Source: Tepidimicrobium xylanilyticum (GTDB taxonomy: Bacteria; Bacillota; Clostridia; Tissierellales; Tepidimicrobiaceae). From it: a DNA stretch of 64,000 bases. This document shows positions 53,630 to 63,676 of this stretch, piece by piece. The stretch is taken from contig NZ_FNNG01000007.1 of the NCBI RefSeq assembly GCF_900106765.1, positions 98,672-162,671 on the forward strand, given 5' to 3'. The notes below the pieces were generated by a model. The model did no database searches and was not told the origin of the DNA. It saw only the letters and a list, made by a program, of their open reading frames with translations. Made by a program: the position numbers and the translations under genes. Every line of letters begins with the position of its first letter. Within the stretch, counting starts at the first letter, position 1.

Positions 53630-55365
53630 TATGCTGTCACCTTCTTATCTATCTGTGAGTAATATATTTCAGAATATGTTTGACAATTTCTCATAAGTTC
53701 CGCATGAGTACCCATACCAACAATCTTTCCGCCATCAAGTACGATAATCTTATCAGCATCAATTACTGAGGAAATCCTTTGTGCGATAATGATTTTAGTT
53801 GCACCTTTCAGCTTAATTTTAAAGCTTTCCCTAATCTTTGCTTCCGTTGCAGTATCAACTGCACTTGTACTGTCATCAAGAATCAAAACCTTAGGTTTTT
53901 TTAGCAATGTTCTAGCGATACATAATCTTTGCTTCTGGCCTCCAGAAAGATTGACACCACCCTGTCCCAGCTCAGTATCATACCCATCCTGAAATGAAGT
54001 TATGAATCCATGTGCTTGTGCACTTTCAGCACATTGATATATTGCTTCATCACTAGCATTTTGGTCACCCCATTTGAGGTTTTCTTTAATGGTACCGGAA
54101 AACAATACATTTTTCTGGAGCACAATGCCAACTCCATTACGAAGGTTCTTTAACGAATAGTCTTTCACATTCACATCATCAACCAGTACTTCTCCTCGGT
54201 CTGCATCATACAATCTAGGAATAAGCTGTACAAGACTTGATTTCCCAGAACCAGTTGAACCAATAATACCAACCGTTTCTCCTGGATTTATTACAAAGTT
54301 CATATTTTCTAAAACCCATCTTTCATTGTTTTTATAGTATTTGAAGCATACATTTCTAAATTCAATTTTGCCATACTTAACAGTAATATCTTTATGCAAA
54401 GCATTCTCATCTGTTAAATCAATATCTGTACAAAGAACTTCATCAATACGTTTCGCAGATGCAAGTGCTCTGGAACCACTCAGAATAATTATGGAGACCA
54501 TCACCAGCGATATAAGGATTTGTGAAACATAATTTACATATGCAGTCAGAATTCCAGTGGTCATGCTTCCAATAATAATCTGATTTCCACCAAACCATAC
54601 CACAGCCAAAGTTGTGATATTCATTGCAAGGGTCATTGCAGGCATGGTAAAGATAACGATCTTCATTGCATTTATTGTGCTCTCTTTCAATTCGGTACTA
54701 GCTTTTTTAAATTTTTTTTCTTCATATTGTTCTCTGACAAATGATTTTACAACCCTAATATTAGTTAAATTTTCTTGGGTGGTAGTATTGAGTGCATCCA
54801 GTTTCTTCTGCATATTTGTGAAACGCGGAAAAGCCACTTTTAATATTAAATAGATTGCAATTGCTAAAAAAGGTACTATACACAGTATTGCCATTGCTAA
54901 TTTTGGATTTAATACAAAAGCCATTATAAGTGCGCCTATTAACATACCAGGTGCCCTTAAGGCCATTCTTAACATCATCTGGAGCATGTTCTGTACTTGG
55001 GTAATATCGTTAGTTAATCGTGTAATCAAAGAACCTGTATTGTATTGGTCAATATTGTTAAAGGAAAAACTTTGGATTTGTTTAAACAGGTCTTTCCTCA
55101 AATCGTTAGCAAATCCTGTGGATGCCTTAATAGCAAAATAAGCTCCTCCCACACCACCTGCCATCATGCATAGCGCTGTAATTACCATCAAAATGCCCAT
55201 TGCTATTATATAAGAAATGCCTCTTCCACCGCTTATCCCATAATCAATGATTTTGCTCAACAACAAAGGCATCATTACTTCGCCGATAACTTCCACAATC
55301 ATGAGAATTGGCCCTATGATAAATGCAGATAAATATGGTCTTACGTATTTCCAATATCGTTTCAT
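53629..55365 (-). CDS. ABC exporter half transporter (LmrC/YheI-like partner)
   Basis: The 578-residue protein has six membrane helices in the first 320 residues, then Walker A GSTGSGKSS, signature LSGGQKQRL, Walker B VLILDDSTSAVD and the H-loop region IIIAQRISSVIDAD. Asp replaces the catalytic Glu after Walker B, and Gln replaces the switch His. Degenerate sites of this kind are common in one half of heterodimeric exporters. It shares one nt with the next gene and follows the MarR gene by 3 nt. Confidence 0.92.
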   Translation of the reverse strand: MKRYWKYVRPYLSAFIIGPILMIVEVIGEVMMPLLLSKIIDYGISGGRGISYIIAMGILMVITALCMMAGGVGGAYFAIKASTGFANDLRKDLFKQIQSFSFNNIDQYNTGSLITRLTNDITQVQNMLQMMLRMALRAPGMLIGALIMAFVLNPKLAMAILCIVPFLAIAIYLILKVAFPRFTNMQKKLDALNTTTQENLTNIRVVKSFVREQYEEKKFKKASTELKESTINAMKIVIFTMPAMTLAMNITTLAVVWFGGNQIIIGSMTTGILTAYVNYVSQILISLVMVSIIILSGSRALASAKRIDEVLCTDIDLTDENALHKDITVKYGKIEFRNVCFKYYKNNERWVLENMNFVINPGETVGIIGSTGSGKSSLVQLIPRLYDADRGEVLVDDVNVKDYSLKNLRNGVGIVLQKNVLFSGTIKENLKWGDQNASDEAIYQCAESAQAHGFITSFQDGYDTELGQGGVNLSGGQKQRLCIARTLLKKPKVLILDDSTSAVDTATEAKIRESFKIKLKGATKIIIAQRISSVIDADKIIVLDGGKIVGMGTHAELMRNCQTYSEIYYSQIDKKVTA

Positions 55366-55368
55366 ACA

Positions 55369-55848
55369 CTATGTCCTTTCTTTTTGATATTTTATTTCAT
55401 CTTCCATCCTAATTAAATTAGCCTCCAATTTTTGCAATAAAGTAAATAAGGTGAACTTCTCCTCTTCTGTAAATCCACCAAAGACCTTTTGATCTGTTGA
55501 ATCAAAAATCTGTTTGCTTTGTTCTACAACCTTTTTCCCTTTCTCAGTAATTGTAATTTGATTGAGCCTGTTATCTCCTTCATCTATTTCTTTTTTAATA
55601 TACCCTCCCTTTTCTAGCTTTTTCAAGGATACCGCTATGGTTGCTGCAGATATACCCATTGAACTAGCAATATCTTTTTGTGAAACATTTTGGGTATGAG
55701 AGATTTCCATTAGCAAGCGATGCTGGGCATGGTAAACACCTGTTTCTTCTAGGTAATACTGCATAATTTTCCTATGCTTCATAGCAAAGCTAATCAGTAG
55801 ATGAATAATTTCCTTATTAGTAATTTCATTAATGTAATTATTATTCAT
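55369..55848 (-). CDS. MarR-family regulator of the ABC exporter
   Basis: A 159-residue winged-helix protein with HRLLMEISHTQNVSQKDIAS, MGISAATIAVSLKKLEKGGY and the wing DEGDNRLNQITITEKGK. It is the first gene of the operon with the two ABC halves, with 3 nt between it and the first. Repression relieved by a drug is the likely logic. An imperfect palindrome, ATTAGCTAGTTAAT, at 55918-55931 may be its operator. Confidence 0.9.
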   Translation of the reverse strand: MNNNYINEITNKEIIHLLISFAMKHRKIMQYYLEETGVYHAQHRLLMEISHTQNVSQKDIASSMGISAATIAVSLKKLEKGGYIKKEIDEGDNRLNQITITEKGKKVVEQSKQIFDSTDQKVFGGFTEEEKFTLFTLLQKLEANLIRMEDEIKYQKERT

Positions 55849-56148
55849 ATTTTTTGATTGTTCACCTCCTTGAATAATAAAGTCATTATAAACATATTAA
55901 TCATTAACATCATAATAATTAGCTAGTTAATCTTTGCACATTATAGCATTTCGTTTTACTAATGTCAATTCAAATTTTAAACTTCTCTCAAGTCTACATA
56001 ACCATCGTTCGGAGTTCAATTATCCTAGTTAGTATAGCTTACTCACTACATTATAACGATTCGAATACCATTTACCAATACCACTCTTTTATAAAAAGTA
56101 ACAAGTAGATTTTTTATGTATTATATTACCAAATTTCATTTTAATAAT

Positions 56149-56807
56149 TTAAACGTAGTCTCCTGTTTCTGCTTCTTTCATTTTAAGATTGGTTGATTTA
56201 TTCAATCTTTCAGCAAAAAGCCTTGAAAATACTGGTGGTATGTGCTGTACAATAACCACTCCAGGTATTTTAACAGGCATATTTTTTAATATCCTTGTTA
56301 TAGATTCAGGTCCTCCTGCAGAAGCTCCTATAGCTATTATCTTACCGGAATCAAAACTACCATGTCCGTTATCAGAATATATACTACTTTTTACTGTATT
56401 CTGAACTATCTTTGCAATTGAAGCAATCTTTATATTTTCAATAATTTCATAGATAAACTGTTCCACACTCTTCATGTTGCCCATATCTAGCTTTACTACA
56501 AAATCAACTGCACCAGTATCCATAGCTTCAAAAACAGCATTACTTACTGAGCTTAAAACAATAACAGGTATAGGATATTGGGGAATGAGCCTGCATATGA
56601 ACTCTATTCAGTTCATCTTTGGCATTTCTACATCACAGGTCATAACATCAGGCTCGGACTGTAGTATTTTGTCCCTTGTATCAAAAGGATCTTTTGCTGT
56701 AGCTACGACTTCTATTTCGCTTCCCGATGAGATTCCCAGTGTTAACAATTGTCGAAATACAATACTGTCGTCAACTACTAAAACTCTTATAGTTTACCAC
56801 GTCTCAT
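56149..56807 (-). pseudogene. cheB: Chemotaxis methylesterase CheB, decayed
   Basis: After a start at 56807 with a good ribosome site, the frame shifts at once. The receiver domain then reads IRVLVVDDSIVFRQLLTLGI and CDVEMPKMN, where a TGA replaces the usual Gly codon. VIVLSSVSNAVFEAMDTGAV follows. The methylesterase half has IIAIGASAGGPESITRIL (catalytic Ser) and VIVQHIPPVFSRLFAERL (catalytic His). It ends abruptly after GDYV, about 100 residues short. It is part of a dead chemotaxis operon. Confidence 0.88.
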
Positions 56808-56837
56808 GGAATCACCTCTTTAAATTCTGCAACAATT

Positions 56838-57260
56838 TCATACCTTTCTATAGACTGACGGCATAACGTACTTAAATCCTGCCTCATTACGTAGTATAGA
56901 TTCAGTATGTCCAATGAACAGATAGCCTCCATAGTGGTGGTAGTAACTGTATCTCTTCTTTGTTATAAATTCCTCTCATAGCCTCATTAAGAGCCTTAGT
57001 TGAAATATCTATAGCAAGTATCCTTGTATCCCACAATTTCTTATCCTTCTTTAAATGATCATCGATTATAATTGCAAAAGTATAAGGCTCTTGCCCAGAA
57101 GAACACCCAGCACTCCATATTCTTAAATCCTTATATTCTACAGTTGATAAAAGATAGGAAAACACCTTATCCCTAAAGAAATAGAAGTGGTCTGCTTCCC
57201 TCATAAAGGAAGTATAACTAGTAGTAATCTTGTTAATCAGTGTAGTTATATCCTCACCAG
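56838..57260 (-). pseudogene. cheR: Chemotaxis methyltransferase CheR, decayed
   Basis: MREADHFYFFRDKVFSYLLS and WSAGCSSGQEPYTFAI give the SAM-binding start of CheR. DTRILAIDISTKALNEAMRG follows. The central catalytic region is deleted; a frameshift near 56925 then leads to GYLFIGHTESILRN and KYVMPSVYRKV at the C terminus. The normal length is about 260 residues, and about 130 remain. It lies between the receptor relic and cheB. Confidence 0.87.
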
Positions 57261-57270
57261 TTTTGTCAGA

Positions 57271-58560
57271 TTAGCATTTTCCAAACTCATTATCGCTTAA
57301 TATAATACTCGGCTTTTCATCAGCTAGTGTGTGATTGTCTTTATCAACTTCTTTATTATTCTTTATCATTGATTCTATCATATCAAGAACTTCTGGGCTT
57401 AACCTGTTAATATCACCCTTATTTTTGTTAGTGGTATTAAGCTTAAAGGTGCTCACCAAATCCTGTAGTAATTCAGCCTGATCCACAACCCCGGATACCT
57501 GAACAATCCCTTGACTTACCTCGCTAATTCCAGCAGCCTATTCATTGGATGTCGTTGCTATGTAACTGATGAGTTCATACACCTTATCAATTTCACCAAC
57601 AATTGCATTAAGCAAATCGGCTGTTTCACTAACTATCTTGGTTCCTTCATTTACTTTGCCATGCCAGTGGAATTTTCAATCAACTCAGTGATTTCTTTTG
57701 CAGCATCCGTTGACTTTGCAGCCAATATCCTTACTTCTTCTACTACTACAGCAAAGCCTTTTCCATATTGCCCTGCCCTAGCAGCTCCTACCACTGCATT
57801 TAATGCAAGAATACTTGTTTGAAATGCTATATCATCAATACTTTACTTATCTTTGAAATATTATTAGAAGATTCATTTATTTCTTCCATAGCCTTGAGCA
57901 TTTCCTTCATTTGCTTATTTCCCTTATCTGCATTATTTTTTACGGCCTTTGTAAGTTCATTAGCTTTGCTAGCATTATTTGCATTATTTTTAGTCTGTTA
58001 TGAAATCTCTTCTATTGAAGCTGTTAGTTGTTCTATGGCAGTAGCTTGTTCAGTAGATCCTTCTGAAAGAACTATACTGGAATCAGATATTTGTTTTGAT
58101 CCGGCAGCTACCTATTCTGAAGCTATTACAATATTTGACAACAAATCATTTATCTTTTCAATCATTCTATTTAGTGCTATTCCAAAAGTATCCTTTTCTG
58201 AACGGATCTCAACCGACATAGAAAAATCGCCTTCTGCCATCCTCTTTACAAGATGTGTTTGTTCTTTTATAGCATTAGCTAAAACTCTAAAGGAATTACC
58301 CAATTTTCCCATTTCATCTTTATATGTACATTCAATATCAACATATATATCACCTAATGCTAACTTATCTGCTACCTCAACCATATGGTTAATTGGCTTA
58401 CTTATAATTCAAGAAATTATCATTGTTAGCCGAGTATTTCTAGATATACTGATAATCTCTTCATACTCTAATCCTCCGTTTTTTGCCCTTGTATCTATAA
58501 GATTTTGTAATCCAGCCTGAACATTCTTTGCAGTATTAGTCAATCTATCACAATAAATCT
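57271..58560 (-). pseudogene. Methyl-accepting chemotaxis protein, decayed
   Basis: Pieces include a sensor helix (CDRLTNTAKNVQAGLQNLID), a HAMP segment (SFRVLANAIKEQTHLVKRMA) and the signalling hairpin tip region ([33 protein letters not shown]). A C-terminal tail ends DNEFGKC at 57271. Several stops and frameshifts separate them. The N terminus has been fused to the end of the CheA relic. Confidence 0.85.
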
Positions 58561-59540
58561 TTTGAATGAGCCATTTATCATTAATTATATTACCAATATC
58601 AAGGATAAGACTTAAACTTCCATCACTCGATAATGTACATCTCGAAATACCCTTAACATTCTTATATCTTCTAATGTATTTAGGTAAAAATTTTACTACT
58701 ACCTGTTGCTTACCCAACAATCTATCAGCAAAGACACAAATTGTTTTCTATCCTACGAAATCACGATCATGATTCCTTCAGCCAAATCAGTTATATTTGT
58801 TTTTACTTCAAAGAATTCATGAATCCTAAATACAGGGTAGCACCGCCCCCTTACTAAAATCATCTCATTTCCATCCGGATCAGTAATTACATCTTCCCTA
58901 TTAATTCTAAAAGATTCCTGTATAGAAATGGTTGGAATGGTATAAGTTTGCTTCCTTACCTTCAAATTCATGCCATCAATAATTGCTAATGTTAAAGATA
59001 TCTTTAAGGTAACTTGAGTACCTTTCTGTTCCTCACTTTGGATTGAAATACTACCTCCAATAAATTCAATATTCTTTACTGCAACATCCATCTCCACACC
59101 ACGGCCTGAATATTCTGTCACATCATTTTTGGCTTCTAAAGTTATTTCCCCATTAATTGCCTCTCATCTGCTGTTTCTATCCCATGGTCTATAGCATTTC
59201 TGAGCAAGTGCATTAATGGGTCAATTATGCGTTCTATTAAATTCTTATCAACCTCTGTCTCTTCACCTATTATCTCTAAGGTTACATTCTAGCTTTCTAC
59301 ACATATCTCTAACGATACGATTCATCCTCTGGAAAGTAGCAGATAAAGGTATCATTCTCACTGACATTACCACATCTTGTAGCTCACTAGTTATTTTTCT
59401 AAGCTGCCTAGCAGCTTTTTGGAAGTTATCAAGTTCTAATCCTTCCAAATCTGGATTTTGTAATACCATAGCTTCTGCAATAACCAATTCACCAACTAGG
59501 TCCATAAGCTTTTCTAACTTTTCAACACTAACACTTTATG
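58560..59540 (-). pseudogene. cheA: Chemotaxis kinase CheA, decayed
   Basis: The remnant starts in the dimerisation domain (VEKLEKLMDLVGELVIAEAM). It continues with the ATPase N-box (DPLMHLLRNAIDHGIETADE) and another ATPase piece (GRGVEMDVAVKNIEFIGGSI). The CheW-like domain follows (TYTIPTISIQESF, CYPVFRIHEFFEV, then ISRCTLSSDGSLSLILDIGN). The phosphotransfer and P2 domains are absent, and at least three frame breaks are present. At its 3' end it runs in frame into the receptor relic. Confidence 0.87.
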
Positions 59541-59623
59541 CACTAATTTTAAATATATTTCTTATGAAACCATATTATTCTGAAATAAGGAAATTTAAAA
59601 TTGCAATGACTATTTCTTATATT

Positions 59624-60252
59624 TCAGAAATCAATTCTAATTTCTAGTAGCCTAAAATAGGCAATATTTATACACTTTTCACATTGCTTTCTCGAATCCA
59701 TCCCAGAAATCTCATAAAAAGATCCATGACCAGAAAATTCAAGAGGTACCAACATAGAACTTCGAATCATCTTATGCTGTATCTCTCCTAGCTGGAAAGG
59801 CACAACTTTATCATGAATGGCATGAATAATTAAGGTAGGTACTTGAATAGATTCCATATCAGCAAAAAGTATTTCGTTAATCCAAGTCTTTGCAATTGCT
59901 GCAGTTGCCCATCCTGCTGCTTGCAAGCCTTGCTGGAAAAACCAATCTGAAAATGCTTGTGATGTATATTTAAAGAAAAACATCTCTCCAAAATCCCTAA
60001 GCATTTGAGGGCGATCATTATAGGTCTCATTGATTATCTGTAATACTCTCTCTTGATCAATTCCATTTTACCAAAGCCTCTAGTATCTATTCCAATACAC
60101 CGATAGCCTAATTGTGGCAACTTATCAAACTGGTATTCGAACAGATTATGATTGCCTGGCCAACCATGTAAAAACAAGATTGCCTTTTTAGATTCTGGGT
60201 TTAAATCCTCGACATAAATATTCACGTTATTCACATTACCATAATAACCCAT
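59624..60252 (-). pseudogene. Alpha/beta hydrolase with the nucleophile region deleted
   Basis: AGGAGAGG precedes MGYYGNVNNVNIYVEDLNPE. AILFLHGWPGNHNLFEYQFD carries the HG oxyanion motif, and CIGIDTRGFGK follows. At that point the frame breaks near 60040 and resumes in the lid domain (VLQIINETYNDRPQMLRDFG). The segment that would hold the GxSxG nucleophile, some 70 residues, is missing. The catalytic acid region (PTLIIHAIHDKVVPF) and the histidine (FSGHGSF) remain. No activity is expected. Confidence 0.85.
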
Positions 60253-60490
60253 ATTACCTCTCCTTTAAAAAATTATAGATTATTATATTCATTAATCCAT
60301 AAAGTGGTATCACACTTATTATTAAAAATAATTTAATATGATGCTGTTTTTTCATTCTTAAAATTACGAACAAGTGTAAATATCAGCATTAACCATATTC
60401 TCAAGACGGAAGTCATATTGTCTTTTTTTAAATTAACTTCTCAATATATTTTTCTGCAAGCTTTTATTTTCTTGTTATTAAATAATTTTA

Positions 60491-61255
60491 TTAATCAATT
60501 GTCCACTTAAGTAAGTAGTTTTTCAGCTTTTCAAATATCTGCATTACAATAATTAAAACTATGACCAAGAATATAAAACCAACCCATGTATAGTCATAAA
60601 GTCCAAATGTGGAATATTTTTTCACAAAGAAACCCATTCCATACTCTGTACCATACATCTCAACATATACCAACATCATAAAAGTGCTACGAAGAGAGCT
60701 TACGAATCCTGACAAAATAGTTGGACTTGCTGCTGGCAATATTACTTTAAGAATTAATTTTAAACCATTTAATTCCAGTGTGGTAGCCTTATCTAAATAG
60801 CGCTTATCAATAGTCATTATACCATTTATGGTAGCAAAAAGGGTTGTCCAAACAGTACCATAAACAATAAGAAATATTGATGCTATTTCAAAATTAGGTG
60901 CTAATAACAATACGAATGGAGATAATAAGATGGATGGTACACAGCTAAATGCATATATTATAGGATAAAGTGCATCTCTAAGCCATTTTACTAATCCAAG
61001 AATTGTTCCGACCACCAAAGAAAAAATTAAAGATATTGTAATAGAAGGAAACATAAGCTTGAAAGATGATATCAAGTTAATCAGCATTAGATCTTTACTA
61101 GCTTCAAATGCCTTTCTCATTTTGTCCACACTTGGAAACAAATAGGGATTAGCACGCTCGCTTTCTGTATAATATACATAAAAAACTATAACTCCTAAGA
61201 ATATAAGGAAAGTAAGCCAATATTTTTTTGCAAAAGCACGTATATCTCTAAGAAT
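60491..61255 (-). CDS. NitT/TauT-type ABC importer permease
   Basis: A membrane protein of about 254 residues with the permease motif of this family (ELNGLKLILKVILPAASPTI) and six predicted helices. The frame is open upstream of the TTG at 61141 through a plausible first helix (WLTFLIFLGVIVFYVYYTES) to 61258. No ATG, GTG or TTG is available there; only an ATT at 61255 follows an AAGGAG site. Either a rare ATT start is used, or one base has been lost between the nearby ATG codons and the gene. It works with the binding protein and ATPase encoded upstream. Confidence 0.78.
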   Translation of the reverse strand: MLRDIRAFAKKYWLTFLIFLGVIVFYVYYTESERANPYLFPSVDKMRKAFEASKDLMLINLISSFKLMFPSITISLIFSLVVGTILGLVKWLRDALYPIIYAFSCVPSILLSPFVLLLAPNFEIASIFLIVYGTVWTTLFATINGIMTIDKRYLDKATTLELNGLKLILKVILPAASPTILSGFVSSLRSTFMMLVYVEMYGTEYGMGFFVKKYSTFGLYDYTWVGFIFLVIVLIIVMQIFEKLKNYLLKWTID

Positions 61256-61314
61256 GTCTCATCATCTCCTTTTCTTTATTCATTCATATTATTTTTCACA
61301 TTCTTAAAATATTA

Positions 61315-61348
61315 GTGTAGGTTTTTGCATGCATGCAAAAACCTACAC
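61315..61348 (-). terminator. 34-bp perfect palindrome between binding protein and permease
   Basis: Arms of 17 bp, GTGTAGGTTTTTGCATG and its exact complement, meet without a loop base. In RNA it makes a stable hairpin just after the binding protein gene, probably reducing read-through or protecting the upstream message. Confidence 0.75.
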
Positions 61349-61358
61349 TGACACTTTT

Positions 61359-62483
61359 TTATAGGTCGTTTTCTTCATAAAATTTCATCATTCTATCGTA
61401 GAATTCTGGATCTTCGCTACCATATTTTTCTTTTGCTTCTTTTAAAGCATTTTCATATAGCACTGTGTTAATATGATCATTAATATCAACTTCCTTAGCT
61501 TGTTCGCTCAAAAAACCAGTCTTGTCTAATATACCCCATGCACGAACAATTGAATTTCTAAGTGGATCTACATGTACTATATAGTGGTCATTTAACATAT
61601 AGGCTGATACATATTCCTCCGTAGTTCCAATACTTTTAGCCTGTAATTTAACACATTCTTCCTTATTAGCTTCATAATATTGCTGAGCACGGATCAGAGC
61701 CCTTAGTATAGCTTTAATTGTATTAGGGTTGTTTTTTACAAAATCTGTTTGAGCAACTAGACGGCAACAAGAATAGTTTGGCATAACATCTCCCTGATAT
61801 GTAACAATTTCTACATCTTTCATATTATTTACAGCATAATTTTGACCTGTTCCCATTAGGGCATAATCAACTTCACCCTTAACTACGGCAGCTAGAGCAT
61901 CATTGTAGCTATCATATGTAACCCAATCAACTGCTGAAAGTGGGTCTTCATATCCTAACTCCATAACAGCTCCTGTAAACGCAAAATAAGCTGGATTGCA
62001 AGCAAACTTCTTCCCAATTAAATCCTCAACTCCATTCCATTCAGTACCTGCACGTGCAACAACCGGCATGCACCCTTGAACCATGTGCCCTCCAAACACT
62101 GTCAAGTCCACTCCAGAAGCAATTTGCTGTAATGGATTACTAGTACCTGCATTTGAAACAACATCTACCTTACCACTTGATAGTAACTGCATAGCATCAG
62201 CATTTTCAGTTCCATATACAATTTCAAGGGTGATACCCTCATCCTCAAAATAACCCATTTCTTGAGCAATTGTAACTAATACATTTCCACTTGTTCCATA
62301 GTTCCACCTAACAGTGGTTGTTTCAAGTTCACCTCCAACAGTATCTTCTATTTGTGTAGCGTCGCTACCTGTTGTTTGTTCTTCAACATCAGTAGATACA
62401 TTATTTTCAGTATTTCCAGTACAACCTGCTAATGCAAATGTAGTAATTAGTACTAAAATCAATAAAACAATTCCCTTTTTCAT
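61359..62483 (-). CDS. NitT/TauT-type substrate-binding lipoprotein
   Basis: A 374-residue lipoprotein (signal ending LAGCTGN). The binding domain has TVRWNYGTSGNVLVTIAQEM, GYFEDEGITLEIVYG and QLLSSGKVDVVSNAGTSNPL, the pattern of SsuA/TauA/ThiY-like proteins. I favour the second in-frame ATG (62483), 7 nt after AAGGAG. Ligands of the family are sulfonates, nitrate, thiamine precursors and aromatic acids; none is indicated here. Confidence 0.9.
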   Translation of the reverse strand: MKKGIVLLILVLITTFALAGCTGNTENNVSTDVEEQTTGSDATQIEDTVGGELETTTVRWNYGTSGNVLVTIAQEMGYFEDEGITLEIVYGTENADAMQLLSSGKVDVVSNAGTSNPLQQIASGVDLTVFGGHMVQGCMPVVARAGTEWNGVEDLIGKKFACNPAYFAFTGAVMELGYEDPLSAVDWVTYDSYNDALAAVVKGEVDYALMGTGQNYAVNNMKDVEIVTYQGDVMPNYSCCRLVAQTDFVKNNPNTIKAILRALIRAQQYYEANKEECVKLQAKSIGTTEEYVSAYMLNDHYIVHVDPLRNSIVRAWGILDKTGFLSEQAKEVDINDHINTVLYENALKEAKEKYGSEDPEFYDRMMKFYEENDL

Positions 62484-62603
62484 CTTCATTCTCCTTCCAA
62501 GTAAATATTTTTATTTAAGTTTGTCCTATCGAAAATAGGGCTTTTTATTTTAATGCAGAATTATTTTGATATTCTTGCATTATTCTTAGATTAATTAATT
62601 TTA

Positions 62604-63389
62604 CTAATCTATGCGAGCTACTACATCTTTGTGTATCTGTGATATTAAATCATTCCTAAGTTTAAGAATTTCAGGCTTTTCAAACAGGTCTTCTCGTTTT
62701 CGACGCTTTTCAGATGAAAATGTATAATCATAGATTATTGTACTAGGAGATTGTCCAAAAACAATTATTCGACTAGCTAACAACAATGCCTCATCTACAT
62801 CGTGAGTAACAAAAAATACTGTCTTCTTTTCATCTTCTTGTGACCATAAATCAAATAGTAAATCTTGTAATCGAGCACGTGTTATTGCATCCAATGCTCC
62901 AAATGGCTCATCCATTAAGAGAATGGGAGGATTAATGCTTAAAACCTGGGCAATTGCACATCGTTGTTGCATGCCCCCGGATAACTCTTTAGGTAACTTA
63001 TAATATATTGATTCATCCAGTCCCACTAAGTTTAAAGTATCAAGAGCCAACTGTTTCAATTTCCTTTTACTTTCATTGGGATATCTTTGTCTTAATGCTA
63101 ACATAATATTTTCCCCTGCTGTCATCCAAGGAAACAATCCATAGTCTTGAAACACTAAACCTCTATTCAGATTTGCTCCACATATAGGTTTATTATCTAA
63201 AAGAATTTCCCCTGCAGTTGGAGCCTCTAATCCTGCCAAAAGACGCAAAAAAGTACTCTTTCCACAACCTGACTGTCCAAGCAAACAAACAAATTCCCCA
63301 GATTTTATATCAATAGTGATATCTTTTAAAACCAGTCTATCTGAATTTTTATAGTAAAAAGAAAGATTTTTAATTTTTACATCATGCAT
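62604..63389 (-). CDS. NitT/TauT-type ABC importer ATPase
   Basis: A 261-residue ATPase with Walker A GQSGCGKST, VFQDYGLFPWMTAGENI (Q-loop), signature LSGGMQQRCAIAQ, Walker B ILLMDEPFGALD and FVTHDVDEALLLA. These match SsuB/TauB. It is the first gene of the operon (ATPase, binding protein, permease), with AAGGAG before the ATG. Confidence 0.93.
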   Translation of the reverse strand: MHDVKIKNLSFYYKNSDRLVLKDITIDIKSGEFVCLLGQSGCGKSTFLRLLAGLEAPTAGEILLDNKPICGANLNRGLVFQDYGLFPWMTAGENIMLALRQRYPNESKRKLKQLALDTLNLVGLDESIYYKLPKELSGGMQQRCAIAQVLSINPPILLMDEPFGALDAITRARLQDLLFDLWSQEDEKKTVFFVTHDVDEALLLASRIIVFGQSPSTIIYDYTFSSEKRRKREDLFEKPEILKLRNDLISQIHKDVVARID

Positions 63390-63603
63390 TGCACCTTACT
63401 CCTTTATAATGTATAAACAATGACTACTTATATCTTTTTGCATCCTAAAAAAATTTGATAAAAATTAGTCATACATTCATTACCGAATATAGTATAATAA
63501 TCAGATAAAAATAAGTAAAATCAAAAAATATAATAAGTAATTAAGTTGTTATAAGAAACTTTAATACTCGGGCATGAAAACTAAAAATAGCATAAAATTA
63601 AAA

Positions 63604-63628
63604 AAGAGATGATCAAAATTCATCTCTT
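63604..63628. terminator. Hairpin between the importer promoter region and the IS element
   Basis: AAGAGATGA (63604-63612) pairs with TCATCTCTT (63620-63628). The flanks are A- and T-rich. No gene ends here on the minus strand within the window, so it may belong to the gene interrupted or displaced by the IS. Confidence 0.55.
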
Positions 63629-63676
63629 GATTGTAATAGATTTTAAAAAATCAAATTAGTACTTTCCAAATTCATT

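Noticed and set aside
56640..56660. TGA in cheB as recoding or selenocysteine
   Set aside because: The TGA stands where family members have Gly, other breaks are present in the same gene, and no selenocysteine-type context is seen. Simple nonsense mutation is enough.
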